Origin: Paraburkholderia madseniana
GTDB lineage: Bacteria; Pseudomonadota; Gammaproteobacteria; Burkholderiales; Burkholderiaceae
Direction: 5' to 3'
Length of the DNA: 64,000 nucleotides
Assembly (NCBI RefSeq): GCF_009690905.1
Contig: NZ_VOSW01000007.1
Coordinates: forward strand, 62,001 to 126,000
Part shown: one piece after another, positions 43,712 through 53,814 of the stretch
Position numbering within the stretch: position 1 is the first letter of the stretch
Layout of the letters: every line of letters begins with the position of its first letter
The notes under the pieces: generated by a model
Databases searched by the model: none
Told to the model about the DNA's origin: nothing
Seen by the model: the letters and a program-made list of their open reading frames with translations, nothing else
Made by a program: the position numbers and the translations under genes

Positions 43712-46462
43712 ATGACGGATTTGTCCAGCGGTAGCAAGCAGTTGCGGTCTTTGGATCTCCAGCGCGCGGAGCGTGCGGAGGCGGAAGATGCTGACCCGCA
43801 GGAAACCGCCGAATGGCTGGAAGCGCTCGATGCCGTGGCCGCTCATGTCGGCCGTGATCGCGCGCAGTTTCTGTTCGACAAGCTCGCGGGGCATGCGCTG
43901 TCGCTGGGTGTGGAATCGGCACGGACCAACGTCACGCCGTACCAGAACACGATCCCGTTCGATCAGCAGCCGCGCTATCCGGGCAATCTCGAACTCGAAG
44001 AACGTTTGGCCGGCGCGCTGCGCTGGAATGCGCTGGCGATGGTGGTGCGCGCAAACCAGGCGTACGGCGAACTCGGCGGCCATATCGCGAGCTATGCGTC
44101 GGCGGCGGATCTGTTCGAGGTCGGCTTCAACCATTCCTTTCGCGCCGCGGCGCCGGGCGGAGAGGAGGGCACGGGCGACCTTGTTTACTTCCAGCCGCAT
44201 TCGTCGCCGGGTGTGTATGCGCGGGCTTATCTCGAAGGCTTTCTCTCTGAGGAACACCTGCAGCATTACCGTCGCGAGATCGGCGGCCCGGGGCTGTGCT
44301 CGTATCCGCATCCGTGGCTGATGCCGGACTTCTGGCAGTTCCCGACCGGCTCGATGGGCATCGGTCCGATCAACGCGATTTATCAGGCGCGCTTCATGCG
44401 CTATCTCGCCAATCGCGGCCTCGTGCAAACGGAAGGCCGCAAGGTGTGGGGCTTCTTCGGCGACGGTGAGATGGACGAGCCGGAATCGACCGGCGCGCTC
44501 TCGATTGCGGCGCGCGAAGGGCTCGATCACCTCGTGTTCGTCATCAACTGCAATTTGCAGCGCCTGGACGGCCCGGTGCGCAGTAACGGCCGCATCATCG
44601 ACGAGCTTGAGGCGCACTTCATCGGCGCAGGCTGGAATGTGATCAAGGTGGTGTGGGGCTCGGACTGGGACGCGCTGTTTTCACGCGACCGCACCGGCGC
44701 GTTGCTGCGCGCGTTCGCACACACCGTCGACGGCCAGTTCCAGACATTCTCGGCCAACGACGGCGCATACAACCGCGAGCGCTTCTTCGGCCAGAACCCG
44801 GAGCTTGCCGCGCTCGCCGCGCAACTGAGCGACGACGACATCGACCGCTTGCGCCGCGGCGGCCACGACGTGCGCAAGCTGCACGCGGCGTATGCGAAGG
44901 CGCTCGCGCATCGCGGCCAGCCGACGGTGATTCTCGCGAAGACGATGAAGGGTTTCGGCATGGGCACCACGGGCCAGGGCCGCATGACCACACATCAACA
45001 GAAGAAACTCGGCTTCGACGACCTCAAGGCGTTTCGCGATCGCTTCCGCCTGCCGCTCACCGATGAGGACGTCGAACAGGTGAAGTTTTACAAGCCAGCG
45101 GACGACAGCCCGGAGATGCAATACCTGCATGCTCGCCGGGCTGCCCTGGGAGGCTATCTGCCCAGAAGGCGGAGAGTGGCATCGAAGGGGCTGATCGTCC
45201 CGCCGATGTCCTCCTGGGGGCATTTCGCGCTGGATTCGAATGGCCGCGAGATGTCCACGACGATGGCGCTGGTTCGCATGCTGACCGCGCTGCTCAAGGA
45301 CAACGAAGTCGGCCCGCGCGTGGTGCCGATCGTCGCGGATGAAGCGCGCACCTTTGGTATGGCGAACATGTTCCGGCAGGTCGGCATCTATTCGCCGCTT
45401 GGGCAGTTGTATGAGCCGGAAGACCTCGGCTCGATGCTCTACTACCGCGAGGACACCAAAGGGCAGATTCTCGAAGAGGGGATTTCGGAAGCGGGCGCGG
45501 TGTCGTCGTGGATCGCGGCGGCGACGTCGTACAGCGTGCACAACCTGCCGATGCTGCCGTTCTACATCTACTACTCGATGTTCGGCTTCCAGCGGATCGG
45601 CGATCTGATCTGGGCGGCGGCGGATCAGCGCGCGAGAGGTTTTCTGATCGGCGCGACGTCGGGTAAGACGACGCTCGGTGGAGAAGGCTTGCAGCATCAG
45701 GATGGCACGAGCCATCTGGCGGCATCGACGATTCCGAACTGCCGCGCGTACGATCCGGCGTTCGCTTACGAGGTTGCCGCGATCGTCGACGAGGGCATGC
45801 GTGAGATGGTCGAAGAACAGCGCGACGTGTTCTATTACGTGACCGTGATGAACGAGAACTACGCGCAGCCTTCGGTGCCGGGTGGTGATTTGACGACGCT
45901 GCGTGAGGGCGTTCTTAAAGGCATCTATCCGCTTGGCGGGGATGCGCAGGCGGCAACGTCGGCAGTTTCAGCGCAGGTGCAATTGCTCGGCGCGGGCGCG
46001 ATTCTTGGTGAGGTCATCGCGGCGCGACGGTTGCTCAAGGACGACTGGCAAATTGAAGCCGCGGTGTGGAGCGTGACCAGCTTCACCGAGTTGCAGCGTG
46101 ACGGCATGACGTCGGAAAGAAACGCACGTCTTGGCGAGCCGACAGAGGCGCCCTACGTTACGAAAGCGCTCGAAGCATCGCACGGCCCGATCATCGCCGC
46201 GACCGACTATGTTCGCGCGGTGCCAGAACTGATCCGCGCCTACGTGCCGCGCCGCTATGTCACGCTCGGCACGGACGGTTTTGGTCGAAGCGACACGCGT
46301 CAGGCGTTGCGCGAGTTCTTCGAAGTGGACCGCAAGTCGATCGTGATCGCGTCGTTGAAGGCGCTGGTGGACGAAGGCGCAATCGATGCGAGCGTGCTCG
46401 CCGAAGCACGCAACAAGTATCGCGGCGATGCGCCCGTGGGCGCTGCTTCGTGGCAGTGCTGA
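43712..46462 (+). CDS. Homodimeric E1 2-oxoacid dehydrogenase (AceE/MdeB type)
   Basis: This enzyme decarboxylates a 2-oxoacid with TPP and passes the acyl group to a lipoyl E2. The 916-residue protein is close in length to AceE and has the TPP-binding GDGEMDEPE...NCNLQ segment and the QHQDGTSHL region. No E2 or E3 gene is adjacent, so it is probably not the main pyruvate dehydrogenase. Pairing with an Lrp-type regulator suggests 2-ketobutyrate or a branched amino-acid-derived oxoacid, as in P. putida mdeB, although the methionine gamma-lyase gene mdeA is absent. ATG 43712 is preferred over the in-frame codon at 43646. Confidence 0.88.
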   Translation: MTDLSSGSKQLRSLDLQRAERAEAEDADPQETAEWLEALDAVAAHVGRDRAQFLFDKLAGHALSLGVESARTNVTPYQNTIPFDQQPRYPGNLELEERLAGALRWNALAMVVRANQAYGELGGHIASYASAADLFEVGFNHSFRAAAPGGEEGTGDLVYFQPHSSPGVYARAYLEGFLSEEHLQHYRREIGGPGLCSYPHPWLMPDFWQFPTGSMGIGPINAIYQARFMRYLANRGLVQTEGRKVWGFFGDGEMDEPESTGALSIAAREGLDHLVFVINCNLQRLDGPVRSNGRIIDELEAHFIGAGWNVIKVVWGSDWDALFSRDRTGALLRAFAHTVDGQFQTFSANDGAYNRERFFGQNPELAALAAQLSDDDIDRLRRGGHDVRKLHAAYAKALAHRGQPTVILAKTMKGFGMGTTGQGRMTTHQQKKLGFDDLKAFRDRFRLPLTDEDVEQVKFYKPADDSPEMQYLHARRAALGGYLPRRRRVASKGLIVPPMSSWGHFALDSNGREMSTTMALVRMLTALLKDNEVGPRVVPIVADEARTFGMANMFRQVGIYSPLGQLYEPEDLGSMLYYREDTKGQILEEGISEAGAVSSWIAAATSYSVHNLPMLPFYIYYSMFGFQRIGDLIWAAADQRARGFLIGATSGKTTLGGEGLQHQDGTSHLAASTIPNCRAYDPAFAYEVAAIVDEGMREMVEEQRDVFYYVTVMNENYAQPSVPGGDLTTLREGVLKGIYPLGGDAQAATSAVSAQVQLLGAGAILGEVIAARRLLKDDWQIEAAVWSVTSFTELQRDGMTSERNARLGEPTEAPYVTKALEASHGPIIAATDYVRAVPELIRAYVPRRYVTLGTDGFGRSDTRQALREFFEVDRKSIVIASLKALVDEGAIDASVLAEARNKYRGDAPVGAASWQC

Positions 46463-47572
46463 TCAGCCGCTCACTGACACCTGATTCTTCCCATCGCGTT
46501 TCGCCCGATACAGCCCGACGTCGGCGGCTTCGATCAACGTCGTCACCGGTTCGGTCGCGGACGGCACGATGTTCGCCGCGCCGATGCTGATCGTCACGAC
46601 GCCCGCCGCCGATCCCGCATGCGGAATCGCGAGCCCTTCAATCGCGAGGCGGATTTTCTCGGCGAGCAAGCGCAAGCCGCCCGACGATGTCCCCGGCAAC
46701 ACCACCGCGAACTCTTCGCCGCCAAACCGGGCCGCGAGATCGGGCGAGCGTCCCAGACACGACTCGACGGTGTGCGCGACGCGCTTAAGAACCTCGTCAC
46801 CGGCAACGTGTCCATAGGTGTCGTTGTAGGCCTTGAAGTTATCCACATCGATCATCAGAAAGCCGAGGGCCGTCTTGTCGCGCGTGCCGCGACGCCATTC
46901 GGCGGCCAGGTACTGATCGAGGTAGCGGCGATTCGACAAACCCGTCAAGCCGTCCGAATGCGTGAGCCGCTGCAGTTCAAGATTGGTTGCGAGCAACTGC
47001 TGTTGCGACTGGCGCAGGGCCTGATACGCCTCGTCGCGCTGCAACAGGTTCAGATACGAGCGTGAGTGATAGCGAATCCGCGCAATCAATTCGATGCGAT
47101 CCGGCAGCTTCACGAGGTAGTCGTTGGCGCCGGCGGCGAAGGCCGCGCTTTTCACGAGCGGCTCTTCCTTGGTCGACAGCACGATGATCGGAATATCGCG
47201 CGTCGCCGGTTTCTGCCGGTACTGCCGCACGAGGGTGAGGCCGTCGGTGCCGGGCATCACGAGGTCTTGCAGGATCACCGTCGCGCGGGTTTCTTCAGCG
47301 CAGCGCACCGCCTCTTCGGGCGACGCGCAGTAATGGAAGTCGACGCTCGTTTCGTCGGCCAGCGCCTGGCGGACCGCCTCGGCGATGATCGCCTGATCGT
47401 CGACCAGCAACACCATGATCGGGCACTCGGCCGCGGGCGGATTGCCGAGGATGCGCGCTAACGCGTCATCGATGGCGCTATTCGGTGCGTCCTCCGCGTA
47501 TGCCTGCGCGTTCGCGTCGTGTTCTGCGAGTTCCTGCGCGGTGGTGGCCTGATGCGGTTTCGGAGTGTCCAT
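46463..47572 (-). CDS. wspR: Diguanylate cyclase response regulator WspR
   Basis: WspR makes c-di-GMP when phosphorylated by WspE. The 369-residue protein has an N-terminal receiver domain (about residues 50-170, phospho-Asp in LQDLVMPG), a helical stalk and a GGDEF domain with GGEEF active site and an inhibitory RxxD site five residues upstream (RSPD). It is the last gene of the wsp cluster and lies 71 bp after wspF. Confidence 0.94.
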   Translation of the reverse strand: MDTPKPHQATTAQELAEHDANAQAYAEDAPNSAIDDALARILGNPPAAECPIMVLLVDDQAIIAEAVRQALADETSVDFHYCASPEEAVRCAEETRATVILQDLVMPGTDGLTLVRQYRQKPATRDIPIIVLSTKEEPLVKSAAFAAGANDYLVKLPDRIELIARIRYHSRSYLNLLQRDEAYQALRQSQQQLLATNLELQRLTHSDGLTGLSNRRYLDQYLAAEWRRGTRDKTALGFLMIDVDNFKAYNDTYGHVAGDEVLKRVAHTVESCLGRSPDLAARFGGEEFAVVLPGTSSGGLRLLAEKIRLAIEGLAIPHAGSAAGVVTISIGAANIVPSATEPVTTLIEAADVGLYRAKRDGKNQVSVSG

Positions 47573-47643
47573 ATTGGTCAGCCAGAATGAATGTCAATGA
47601 GTCGTAGCGGGCTAATGTGCGGCTAGTGTGCGCTTACCGGGCC

Positions 47644-48660
47644 TTAACGTGTGCCGACGGCGGCGGCGAGCGCAGCGGCAATACGGGGCAAAGGCAGAAT
47701 CGCGGCGGCGGCGTCGAGCGCCGCGGCCGCCTTCGGCATGCCGTACACGGCGCAGGTCGCTTCGTCCTGCGCGATCGTGTGATACCCCTTTGTGCGCATC
47801 GCCTTGAGTCCGATCGCGCCGTCGCGGCCCATGCCGGTCAGCAGCACGCCGATCGCCCGTGCCGGCCAGCGTGCCACGACGCTATGGAAAAACACGTCGA
47901 CGGAAGGCCGGTAGGGTGTTTCCGTCGGCACGTTCGTGTAACCGAGTACGTTAGGCAGCTTCAGGTGCAAATGATCGTCGGTGGCGGCGAGCAACACGAC
48001 GCCTGCTTCCGGCCGGTCGCCTTCGCTGGCGATTCGCACCGGCAGCGCCGACTGCTGGTTCAGCCAGTCGGCCATGCCGGCGGCGAACGCCGCGTCGACA
48101 TGCTGGACGACGACGATTGCCGCCGGGAAATCCTTCGGCAAACCGGCGAGCAGGGTGGCGAGTGCCGCCGGGCCGCCAGCCGAAGCGCCGATCGCAACCA
48201 GCGGCGTGTCGCGGTTCGTCATGCTTCTGGGCGCCGCCGCAGTTGCTGCGCCAGGCGCGTTGCGCTCAGTGACCAGCGCGGCGATGCTGTCGATCTTGGT
48301 GATCAGGGTGGCGATGCTCTTGTGCGCGTCAGGGCCGCTCAACGAGGGCGTATCCACCGCATCGAGCGCGCCCGCGCCCATCGCTTCGTAGACGCGCCAC
48401 GCGTTCGCGCCCACGTCGACGGTCACGATCAGGATCGCGCACGGCGCCTTCGCCATGATGCGGCGCGTGGCTTCGATGCCGTCGACGTTAGGCATCACGA
48501 GATCCATCAGCACGATGTCGGGCCGCTGCGCGGTGCAGAAATCGACCGCCTGCTGGCCGTCCTGCGCGACCCACAGCACCTCGTAGTCGTGGCGTGCAGC
48601 AAGCGCACGGCGCAGTGCTTCGACGGCGAGGGGCAGGTCATTGACGATTCCGATTTTCAT
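47644..48660 (-). CDS. wspF: CheB-type methylesterase WspF
   Basis: WspF removes methyl groups from WspA and so damps signalling. The 338-residue protein has a receiver domain (Asp in MDLVMPN) and a C-terminal esterase domain with GASAGG and TGMGRDG. It is 17 bp downstream of wspE. Confidence 0.94.
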   Translation of the reverse strand: MKIGIVNDLPLAVEALRRALAARHDYEVLWVAQDGQQAVDFCTAQRPDIVLMDLVMPNVDGIEATRRIMAKAPCAILIVTVDVGANAWRVYEAMGAGALDAVDTPSLSGPDAHKSIATLITKIDSIAALVTERNAPGAATAAAPRSMTNRDTPLVAIGASAGGPAALATLLAGLPKDFPAAIVVVQHVDAAFAAGMADWLNQQSALPVRIASEGDRPEAGVVLLAATDDHLHLKLPNVLGYTNVPTETPYRPSVDVFFHSVVARWPARAIGVLLTGMGRDGAIGLKAMRTKGYHTIAQDEATCAVYGMPKAAAALDAAAAILPLPRIAAALAAAVGTR

Positions 48661-48677
48661 CCGTTTTACCCGTGGGT

Positions 48678-51212
48678 TTAACCGTAAGCTTCGCCGATCA
48701 GATCGCGCACTGCGTCGAGCAGTGCTTCGTCGTGGAAACTGCCTTTCGCCAGATAGTAATCCGCACCCGCGTTCAGGCCGGCGCGGCGGTCCTCTTCACG
48801 ATCCTTGTACGAGACGATCATCACCGGCAGCGACTGCAGTTCCGGATCGCGCTTGATGAGCGTGACGAGTTCGATGCCGTCCATGCGCGGCATGTCGATG
48901 TCGGTAATCACGAGGTCGAAGTGCTCGCCACGCACCGCGTTCCAGCCGTCCATGCCGTCGACGGCGATCGTCACGTCGTAGCCGCGTGTCGCCAGCAGCT
49001 TGCGTTCGAGCTCGCGCACGGTGAGCGAATCGTCGACCACCAGCACGCGGCGCGTGACGCGCCGGGCGGTGAGGGTAGCGCCGTGCTGCGTATGTTTCAG
49101 ATCGCCGCCTGCGACGAGCCTTTCGACTGAGCGCAGCCAGTCGTCGACGTCCGCGATCAGCACCGGGTCGCCGTTTTCCATCAACGCGCCGGCGGTGATG
49201 TTCCTGATCTTGCCGAGGCGCGGGTCGAGCGGCTGCACGACCAGCATGCGCTCGCCGAGAAAGCGATCGACCACCACGCCGTAGGTTTCTTCACCGTCGC
49301 CGATCACGATCAGGCTGACGGTATCGCCTTCGTTGGCGGGCGGCGCGGTGTCGAGAATCTGATGCGCGGTGACGACGCCGATGCGGCGGCCGTCGAAGGC
49401 AATGTGCTGATGGCCCTCGAGTAATTCGATATCCGCACGGCTCACGTGCAGTGTGCGGTTCACGTGCGCGAGCGGCACGGCGTACGGCTCGCCCGCGACT
49501 TCGACGAGCAGACTGCGAATCACCGAGAGCGTGAGCGGCAACTGCAACTGCACGCGCGTGCCGACGCCGGGTTCGTGCGTGATGCGGACCGTGCCACGCA
49601 CGCGTTTGACGACGTCGTGCACCGCGTCGAGTCCGACGCCACGGCCCGACACCTCGGTGACCTGATCGCGCAACGAGAAGCCGGGCAGGAGGAGGAATTC
49701 GAGCAGCTCGGTTTCGGACAGACGCGCGGCCGTTTCCGCACTCGCCAGTTTCTTGCGAACGATCGACGCGCGCAGTGCGTCGAGATCGATGCCCGCGCCG
49801 TCGTCGGAGACGGTGATGAGCAGGGCGCCGGCGGTGTGACGTGCGTCGAGCGTGAGCGTGCCCTCTTCGGACTTGCCGCGCGCGAGACGGACCGCAGGCG
49901 CTTCGATGCCGTGGTCGATCGCGTTGCGCAGCATGTGGCCGAGCGGCGCTTCGAGCAGATCGAGGATGTCGCGGTCGACCTGAGTCGATTCGCCGACCAG
50001 TTGCCAGCGCACCTTCTTGCCGAGCGAACGCGCGACGTCGCGCACCATGCGTGCGAGACCGCTGGTGCCGTCGCCGAAAGGGCGCATGCGGCATTGCAGT
50101 GCGGCGTCGTACAGCTGTTGCGACAGATGGGTCGAGCGGCGGTCGAAGCTTTCCAGATCGGCCAGGCGCTCGGCGAGCAGGTGCTGCGATTCTGCTGTGA
50201 GGCGGCGCAGTTCTTCGAGCGCGGCGTGCGCGCGTGGATCGAGCTTCAGGTCGGCGAGCGTTTCGTGCAACTGATCCAGCGCGCGGGTGCCGTCACGTTG
50301 GACGCGTTTGACGCGCAGCATCGATTGCGCGAAGGGTTTGAGCCAGCGTGATTCGACCAGCGATTCGCCGGATAGGGAGAGCAGCCGGTCGAGGTTGTCG
50401 GCGCGTACGCGCAGCATGCGGCCGGGGTCTGTTGCTGGGGCGCTTGATTCGGTCGAGGTGGACGCGGTTGTGGTCGACGACCCGGAGGCACTTGCAGGAG
50501 CGGCCCAGGTTGCCGTGGCGGATGAAGAAGCGAATGGGGTCGCAGAGGCAGACGCAGGGGCGTTTGCCGGAGCAAACGGGGTTCCCGAGACTGGCGCGGA
50601 TGCATTTGCACTCGCGCTGGCCGGTGCGGCTGAGGCAGGTGTCGCTTCTGCGCGCAGGGCGTTGGCTAGCAGATTGAATGCAGCGTCAGCGTCGGCCGAT
50701 GCGGTTTGCGGTTTGGTAGCTACGCTGGATGCAGATGCAGAACCGTCGACGCGAGCAGGACTCACGGCAGGAGCAGAGGCAGCCGGCGGCACAGCATCCC
50801 GCCGCATTGCCACTCCATGCGGCACGACGTCCACCATCCGCGCTTGCAACGAAGCCACGCACGCACTAACCGCATCACGCGCCGACTCGTCCTCATCATT
50901 ACCGATGCGCGCAACGATATCGACCCCGCGCAGCAACTCGTCAATCCAGGCAGCATCGAGCAACGCTCGCCCTTCCTGCGCCGCGACGAAACAATCTTCC
51001 ATCGCGTGCGCGAGTTCGACACCAACCTGCACACCGACGATACGCGCCGCACCCTTCAGCGAATGCGCCGCGCGCATGCAGGCCTCGAGCGCGGCGGCGT
51101 CGCGCGGTGTGCGGTCGAGGGTGAGCAGGCCGTCGTTGAGCACGCGTGCCTGGGTCCGCGCTTCTTCGCGGAAGAGATCGATCAGCGACGGGCGGCGCGG
51201 GTCGTCCGTCAT
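48678..51212 (-). CDS. wspE: Hybrid histidine kinase/response regulator WspE
   Basis: WspE is the CheA-type kinase that phosphorylates WspR and WspF. The 844-residue protein has an HPt domain with AAHSLKGAAR, a long Ala/Ser/Thr low-complexity linker (about residues 150-275), dimerisation, HATPase (NAIDHGIE) and CheW domains, and a C-terminal receiver (TDIDMPRMDG). The start at 51212 overlaps wspD by 4 bp; a longer frame to 51341 lies inside wspD. The linker is unusually repetitive in Ala and Ser codons. Confidence 0.94.
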   Translation of the reverse strand: MTDDPRRPSLIDLFREEARTQARVLNDGLLTLDRTPRDAAALEACMRAAHSLKGAARIVGVQVGVELAHAMEDCFVAAQEGRALLDAAWIDELLRGVDIVARIGNDEDESARDAVSACVASLQARMVDVVPHGVAMRRDAVPPAASAPAVSPARVDGSASASSVATKPQTASADADAAFNLLANALRAEATPASAAPASASANASAPVSGTPFAPANAPASASATPFASSSATATWAAPASASGSSTTTASTSTESSAPATDPGRMLRVRADNLDRLLSLSGESLVESRWLKPFAQSMLRVKRVQRDGTRALDQLHETLADLKLDPRAHAALEELRRLTAESQHLLAERLADLESFDRRSTHLSQQLYDAALQCRMRPFGDGTSGLARMVRDVARSLGKKVRWQLVGESTQVDRDILDLLEAPLGHMLRNAIDHGIEAPAVRLARGKSEEGTLTLDARHTAGALLITVSDDGAGIDLDALRASIVRKKLASAETAARLSETELLEFLLLPGFSLRDQVTEVSGRGVGLDAVHDVVKRVRGTVRITHEPGVGTRVQLQLPLTLSVIRSLLVEVAGEPYAVPLAHVNRTLHVSRADIELLEGHQHIAFDGRRIGVVTAHQILDTAPPANEGDTVSLIVIGDGEETYGVVVDRFLGERMLVVQPLDPRLGKIRNITAGALMENGDPVLIADVDDWLRSVERLVAGGDLKHTQHGATLTARRVTRRVLVVDDSLTVRELERKLLATRGYDVTIAVDGMDGWNAVRGEHFDLVITDIDMPRMDGIELVTLIKRDPELQSLPVMIVSYKDREEDRRAGLNAGADYYLAKGSFHDEALLDAVRDLIGEAYG

Positions 51213-51892
51213 CCGAGACTCCGGTTCAAGGTATCGAACAATGCATCGGCGTCGAGCAGGCCGACCGTCATGCCGCGCCACGGGGCCACGGCGCGCGTAT
51301 GCGCAGCGGCGGCTTGCGAGAGCGTCGCAGGCGGCGGGCAAAAGGTGGAGATCGCGATCCGATGCACGCCGTCGACCTGATCGACGGGCAACACCGCGTG
51401 CTCTTCGGCGCGCGAGATCACCAGCAAACGCGGAAGATCGTGACGCGCTTTATCGTCGCCTGCAGTGGTGTCGGCTTCGAACCCTAGCAGATGCGCGAGC
51501 GACAGGCACACCAGCAAGTCGCCCTGCACGTTCACCACGCCCAGCACCGCGCGATGCTGCCGATGCGGCAACGTGTGAATCGGCCGCGTCTGCACGATGC
51601 GTTTGAAGATCGGCGTGGGCAGCGCGAGCCATTCGCCGCCGATACGGAAGATGAGGAACGATTCACTTGCGCCTTGCTGATCATGTCTTTGCTGTCGCGC
51701 CGGCGTGTCAGCGTCATTCAGCGAGAGATCCACAAGCGGGATCGGACGCTCCAGCAATTTGGCCGCGGCCGCTTCGAACACAGGGCAATTCAGACAGCGC
51801 ACGTATTCGACCAGCCGCTCGCACGACGAATCGCCGCGCACGCCGATGCGGTTCCAGCAATCGTCGAAGGCCACCGTGCGCTCCTCAACCAC
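51209..51892 (-). CDS. wspD: CheW-type coupling protein WspD
   Basis: WspD couples the receptor WspA to the kinase WspE. The 227-residue protein has a CheW domain from about residue 70, after an N-terminal extension with a CLNCPVFEAAA segment typical of WspD. It overlaps wspC by 8 bp and wspE by 4 bp. Confidence 0.93.
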   Translation of the reverse strand: MVEERTVAFDDCWNRIGVRGDSSCERLVEYVRCLNCPVFEAAAAKLLERPIPLVDLSLNDADTPARQQRHDQQGASESFLIFRIGGEWLALPTPIFKRIVQTRPIHTLPHRQHRAVLGVVNVQGDLLVCLSLAHLLGFEADTTAGDDKARHDLPRLLVISRAEEHAVLPVDQVDGVHRIAISTFCPPPATLSQAAAAHTRAVAPWRGMTVGLLDADALFDTLNRSLG

Positions 51893-53276
51893 GTTGCGCT
51901 CCCTGTGCGCGCGACGCGCGGTCCATCAACAGACGCGCGCCGTTGCGGTCGCCTTCGAGTTCGAGCAGCGTCGCCAGATGCGCGAGCGCCTCAGCGTGCT
52001 GCGGTTCGAGATAGAGCGCCTTGCGATAGTGGCCGCGTGCGAGGTTCGTATCGCCGCTGGCGTCGGCCAGCACGCCGAGCAGATAAAACGCGTCGGCGTG
52101 CGGGGCGTGCTGTTCCAGATAGACCTTGATCGCGTTCGCGGCTTCCGTCAGACGGCCCGCGTCGGCCAGCGCGCGTGCGGCTTGCAGCGTGTCGCGTGCG
52201 GCGTTGGTCGGCGAGGTGATGGGCGGCGGCGCAAACTCGTGCGACTGCGACGCAGCTTTGGACGGTTTCGGCGTGCGTTGCGGAATACCGCTTAAAGGCG
52301 TGCGCGCAACCGGATCGGGCCACGCGAAAGGCTCGGCTGAAAACACCTGCAGCGGCGCGAGCGCGGGCACTGGCGAATGCGTCATCGCGAGTGCCGCGGC
52401 GGTGGCGAGCGACGCGGTGTGCCAGCCGTTGAGCTGCGCTTCAGCGGGCGTGGCGCGGTGGAACGCGAACGCCAAGGGGATCTTCGCCGACTGCATGCCA
52501 TAACGCATCAACAACCCGGTTTCCGAAGGACCGACGAACAGCGTGCCGTTTTCAGCCAGCACGCCGTTGAGCGCATGCAAGGCCGTCTGCTGTGCGTCGC
52601 GGTCGAAGTAAATCAGCACGTTGCGGCAGAACACGAAGTCGTAGACGCCGAGCGCCGCGGCATCGAGTTGCATCAGGTTTGCGTACGAGAACCGGACCGC
52701 GTCGACGATGCGTTGCGCGAGACGCCAGCCGTCTTCGGTGCGCGTGAAGTGGGCGTCGCGAAATGGGAACGCATTGCCGCGAAACGAGTTGCGGCTGTAC
52801 ACGGCGCGCTGAGCGAGGGCCAGCGAGCGCTCGCTGATATCCATTGCGTCGATGCGCATGTGCGCGGCGTCGATGCCGGCGTCGAGCAGCGTCATCGCAA
52901 TCGTGTACGGCTCTTCGCCGGTGGAGCAGGGCAGACTCAGAATCCGCAGCGGCAGCGCGGTGCCGCGCTCGTCAAGGCGTTCGTGCGCAAGACGCGCGAG
53001 CGCCCTGAACGCGTCGGCGTCGCGATAGAACCAGGTCTCCGGCACCACCACCGTTTCGACCAGCGCCTGCACCATCGAGGGCGACGCGAACGTGGCTTCC
53101 CAGTAGTCGGCGAGCGTGGCGTCGGCGTGACCGTCCGCGCACCAGGCCGCGGCGTGCTGATCGACCGCTCGCTCGATCGACTGATGACCGAGCGATGCTG
53201 CATCGAGCCCGATGGTTCGATGCAGCAGATCGACGAAGCGTCGATAGAGCGGCGCGTTGTCGTGATGCGCGTTCAT
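51885..53276 (-). CDS. wspC: CheR-type methyltransferase WspC with TPR tail
   Basis: WspC methylates WspA using SAM. The 463-residue protein has a CheR N-terminal part, a SAM domain with LSLPCSTGEEPYTIAM and FCRNVLIYFD, a Pro/Ala linker and C-terminal TPR repeats (about residues 365-455). The start at 53276 overlaps wspB by 4 bp; the in-frame codon at 53342 lies inside wspB. Confidence 0.94.
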   Translation of the reverse strand: MNAHHDNAPLYRRFVDLLHRTIGLDAASLGHQSIERAVDQHAAAWCADGHADATLADYWEATFASPSMVQALVETVVVPETWFYRDADAFRALARLAHERLDERGTALPLRILSLPCSTGEEPYTIAMTLLDAGIDAAHMRIDAMDISERSLALAQRAVYSRNSFRGNAFPFRDAHFTRTEDGWRLAQRIVDAVRFSYANLMQLDAAALGVYDFVFCRNVLIYFDRDAQQTALHALNGVLAENGTLFVGPSETGLLMRYGMQSAKIPLAFAFHRATPAEAQLNGWHTASLATAAALAMTHSPVPALAPLQVFSAEPFAWPDPVARTPLSGIPQRTPKPSKAASQSHEFAPPPITSPTNAARDTLQAARALADAGRLTEAANAIKVYLEQHAPHADAFYLLGVLADASGDTNLARGHYRKALYLEPQHAEALAHLATLLELEGDRNGARLLMDRASRAQGAQRG

Positions 53277-53737
53277 GCGTGCGCCTCGGGAAACAGCAGG
53301 GCTTTGACGTCGTCGGGCAGCAGATGCTCGACGCGAATCCATTGCACCAGACCGCCTGCTTCGCTTGCGACCGGGCCCAGATAGCGCGCGTTCGGCATGT
53401 CGATACCGGCGTCATGAAACGCCTCTGCGTCCAGACGGATGGTACGCGTTGCGCCTTCGAGCAGAAGCGCGAGCAGGCGCACGGTGCCCGCATGCGGATA
53501 GCGCACCAGCACCACGCGTGTCGACATCAACTGGGCGGCGGGGCGGCCGAGCGCGAGCGCCGGCAGATCGATCACCGGCAGCGGTACGCCTTCGTGATCG
53601 AGTACGCCCGCGACCCACGACGGCGCGCCGGGAATCGTCTTCGGCGGCGACTGCGGGGTGAGCGGCATCAGACGCTCCACCTGCGTCGCGTCGATCACGT
53701 AGCGTTCGTTATCGAGCGTGAAGAGGATGAAGAGCAT
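53273..53737 (-). CDS. wspB: CheW-type coupling protein WspB
   Basis: A second coupling protein of the Wsp complex. The 154-residue protein is a single CheW domain with WVAGVLDHEGVPLPVIDLP. It lies 77 bp downstream of wspA and overlaps wspC by 4 bp. Confidence 0.93.
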   Translation of the reverse strand: MLFILFTLDNERYVIDATQVERLMPLTPQSPPKTIPGAPSWVAGVLDHEGVPLPVIDLPALALGRPAAQLMSTRVVLVRYPHAGTVRLLALLLEGATRTIRLDAEAFHDAGIDMPNARYLGPVASEAGGLVQWIRVEHLLPDDVKALLFPEAHA

Positions 53738-53814
53738 CGGCTTGGGCTTGGGCTGTAGGAGAGGCGTATGGGTGGATCGGCGTCAGCGTGCTTCAGTGAA
53801 CCCGCCGCGGCGCG

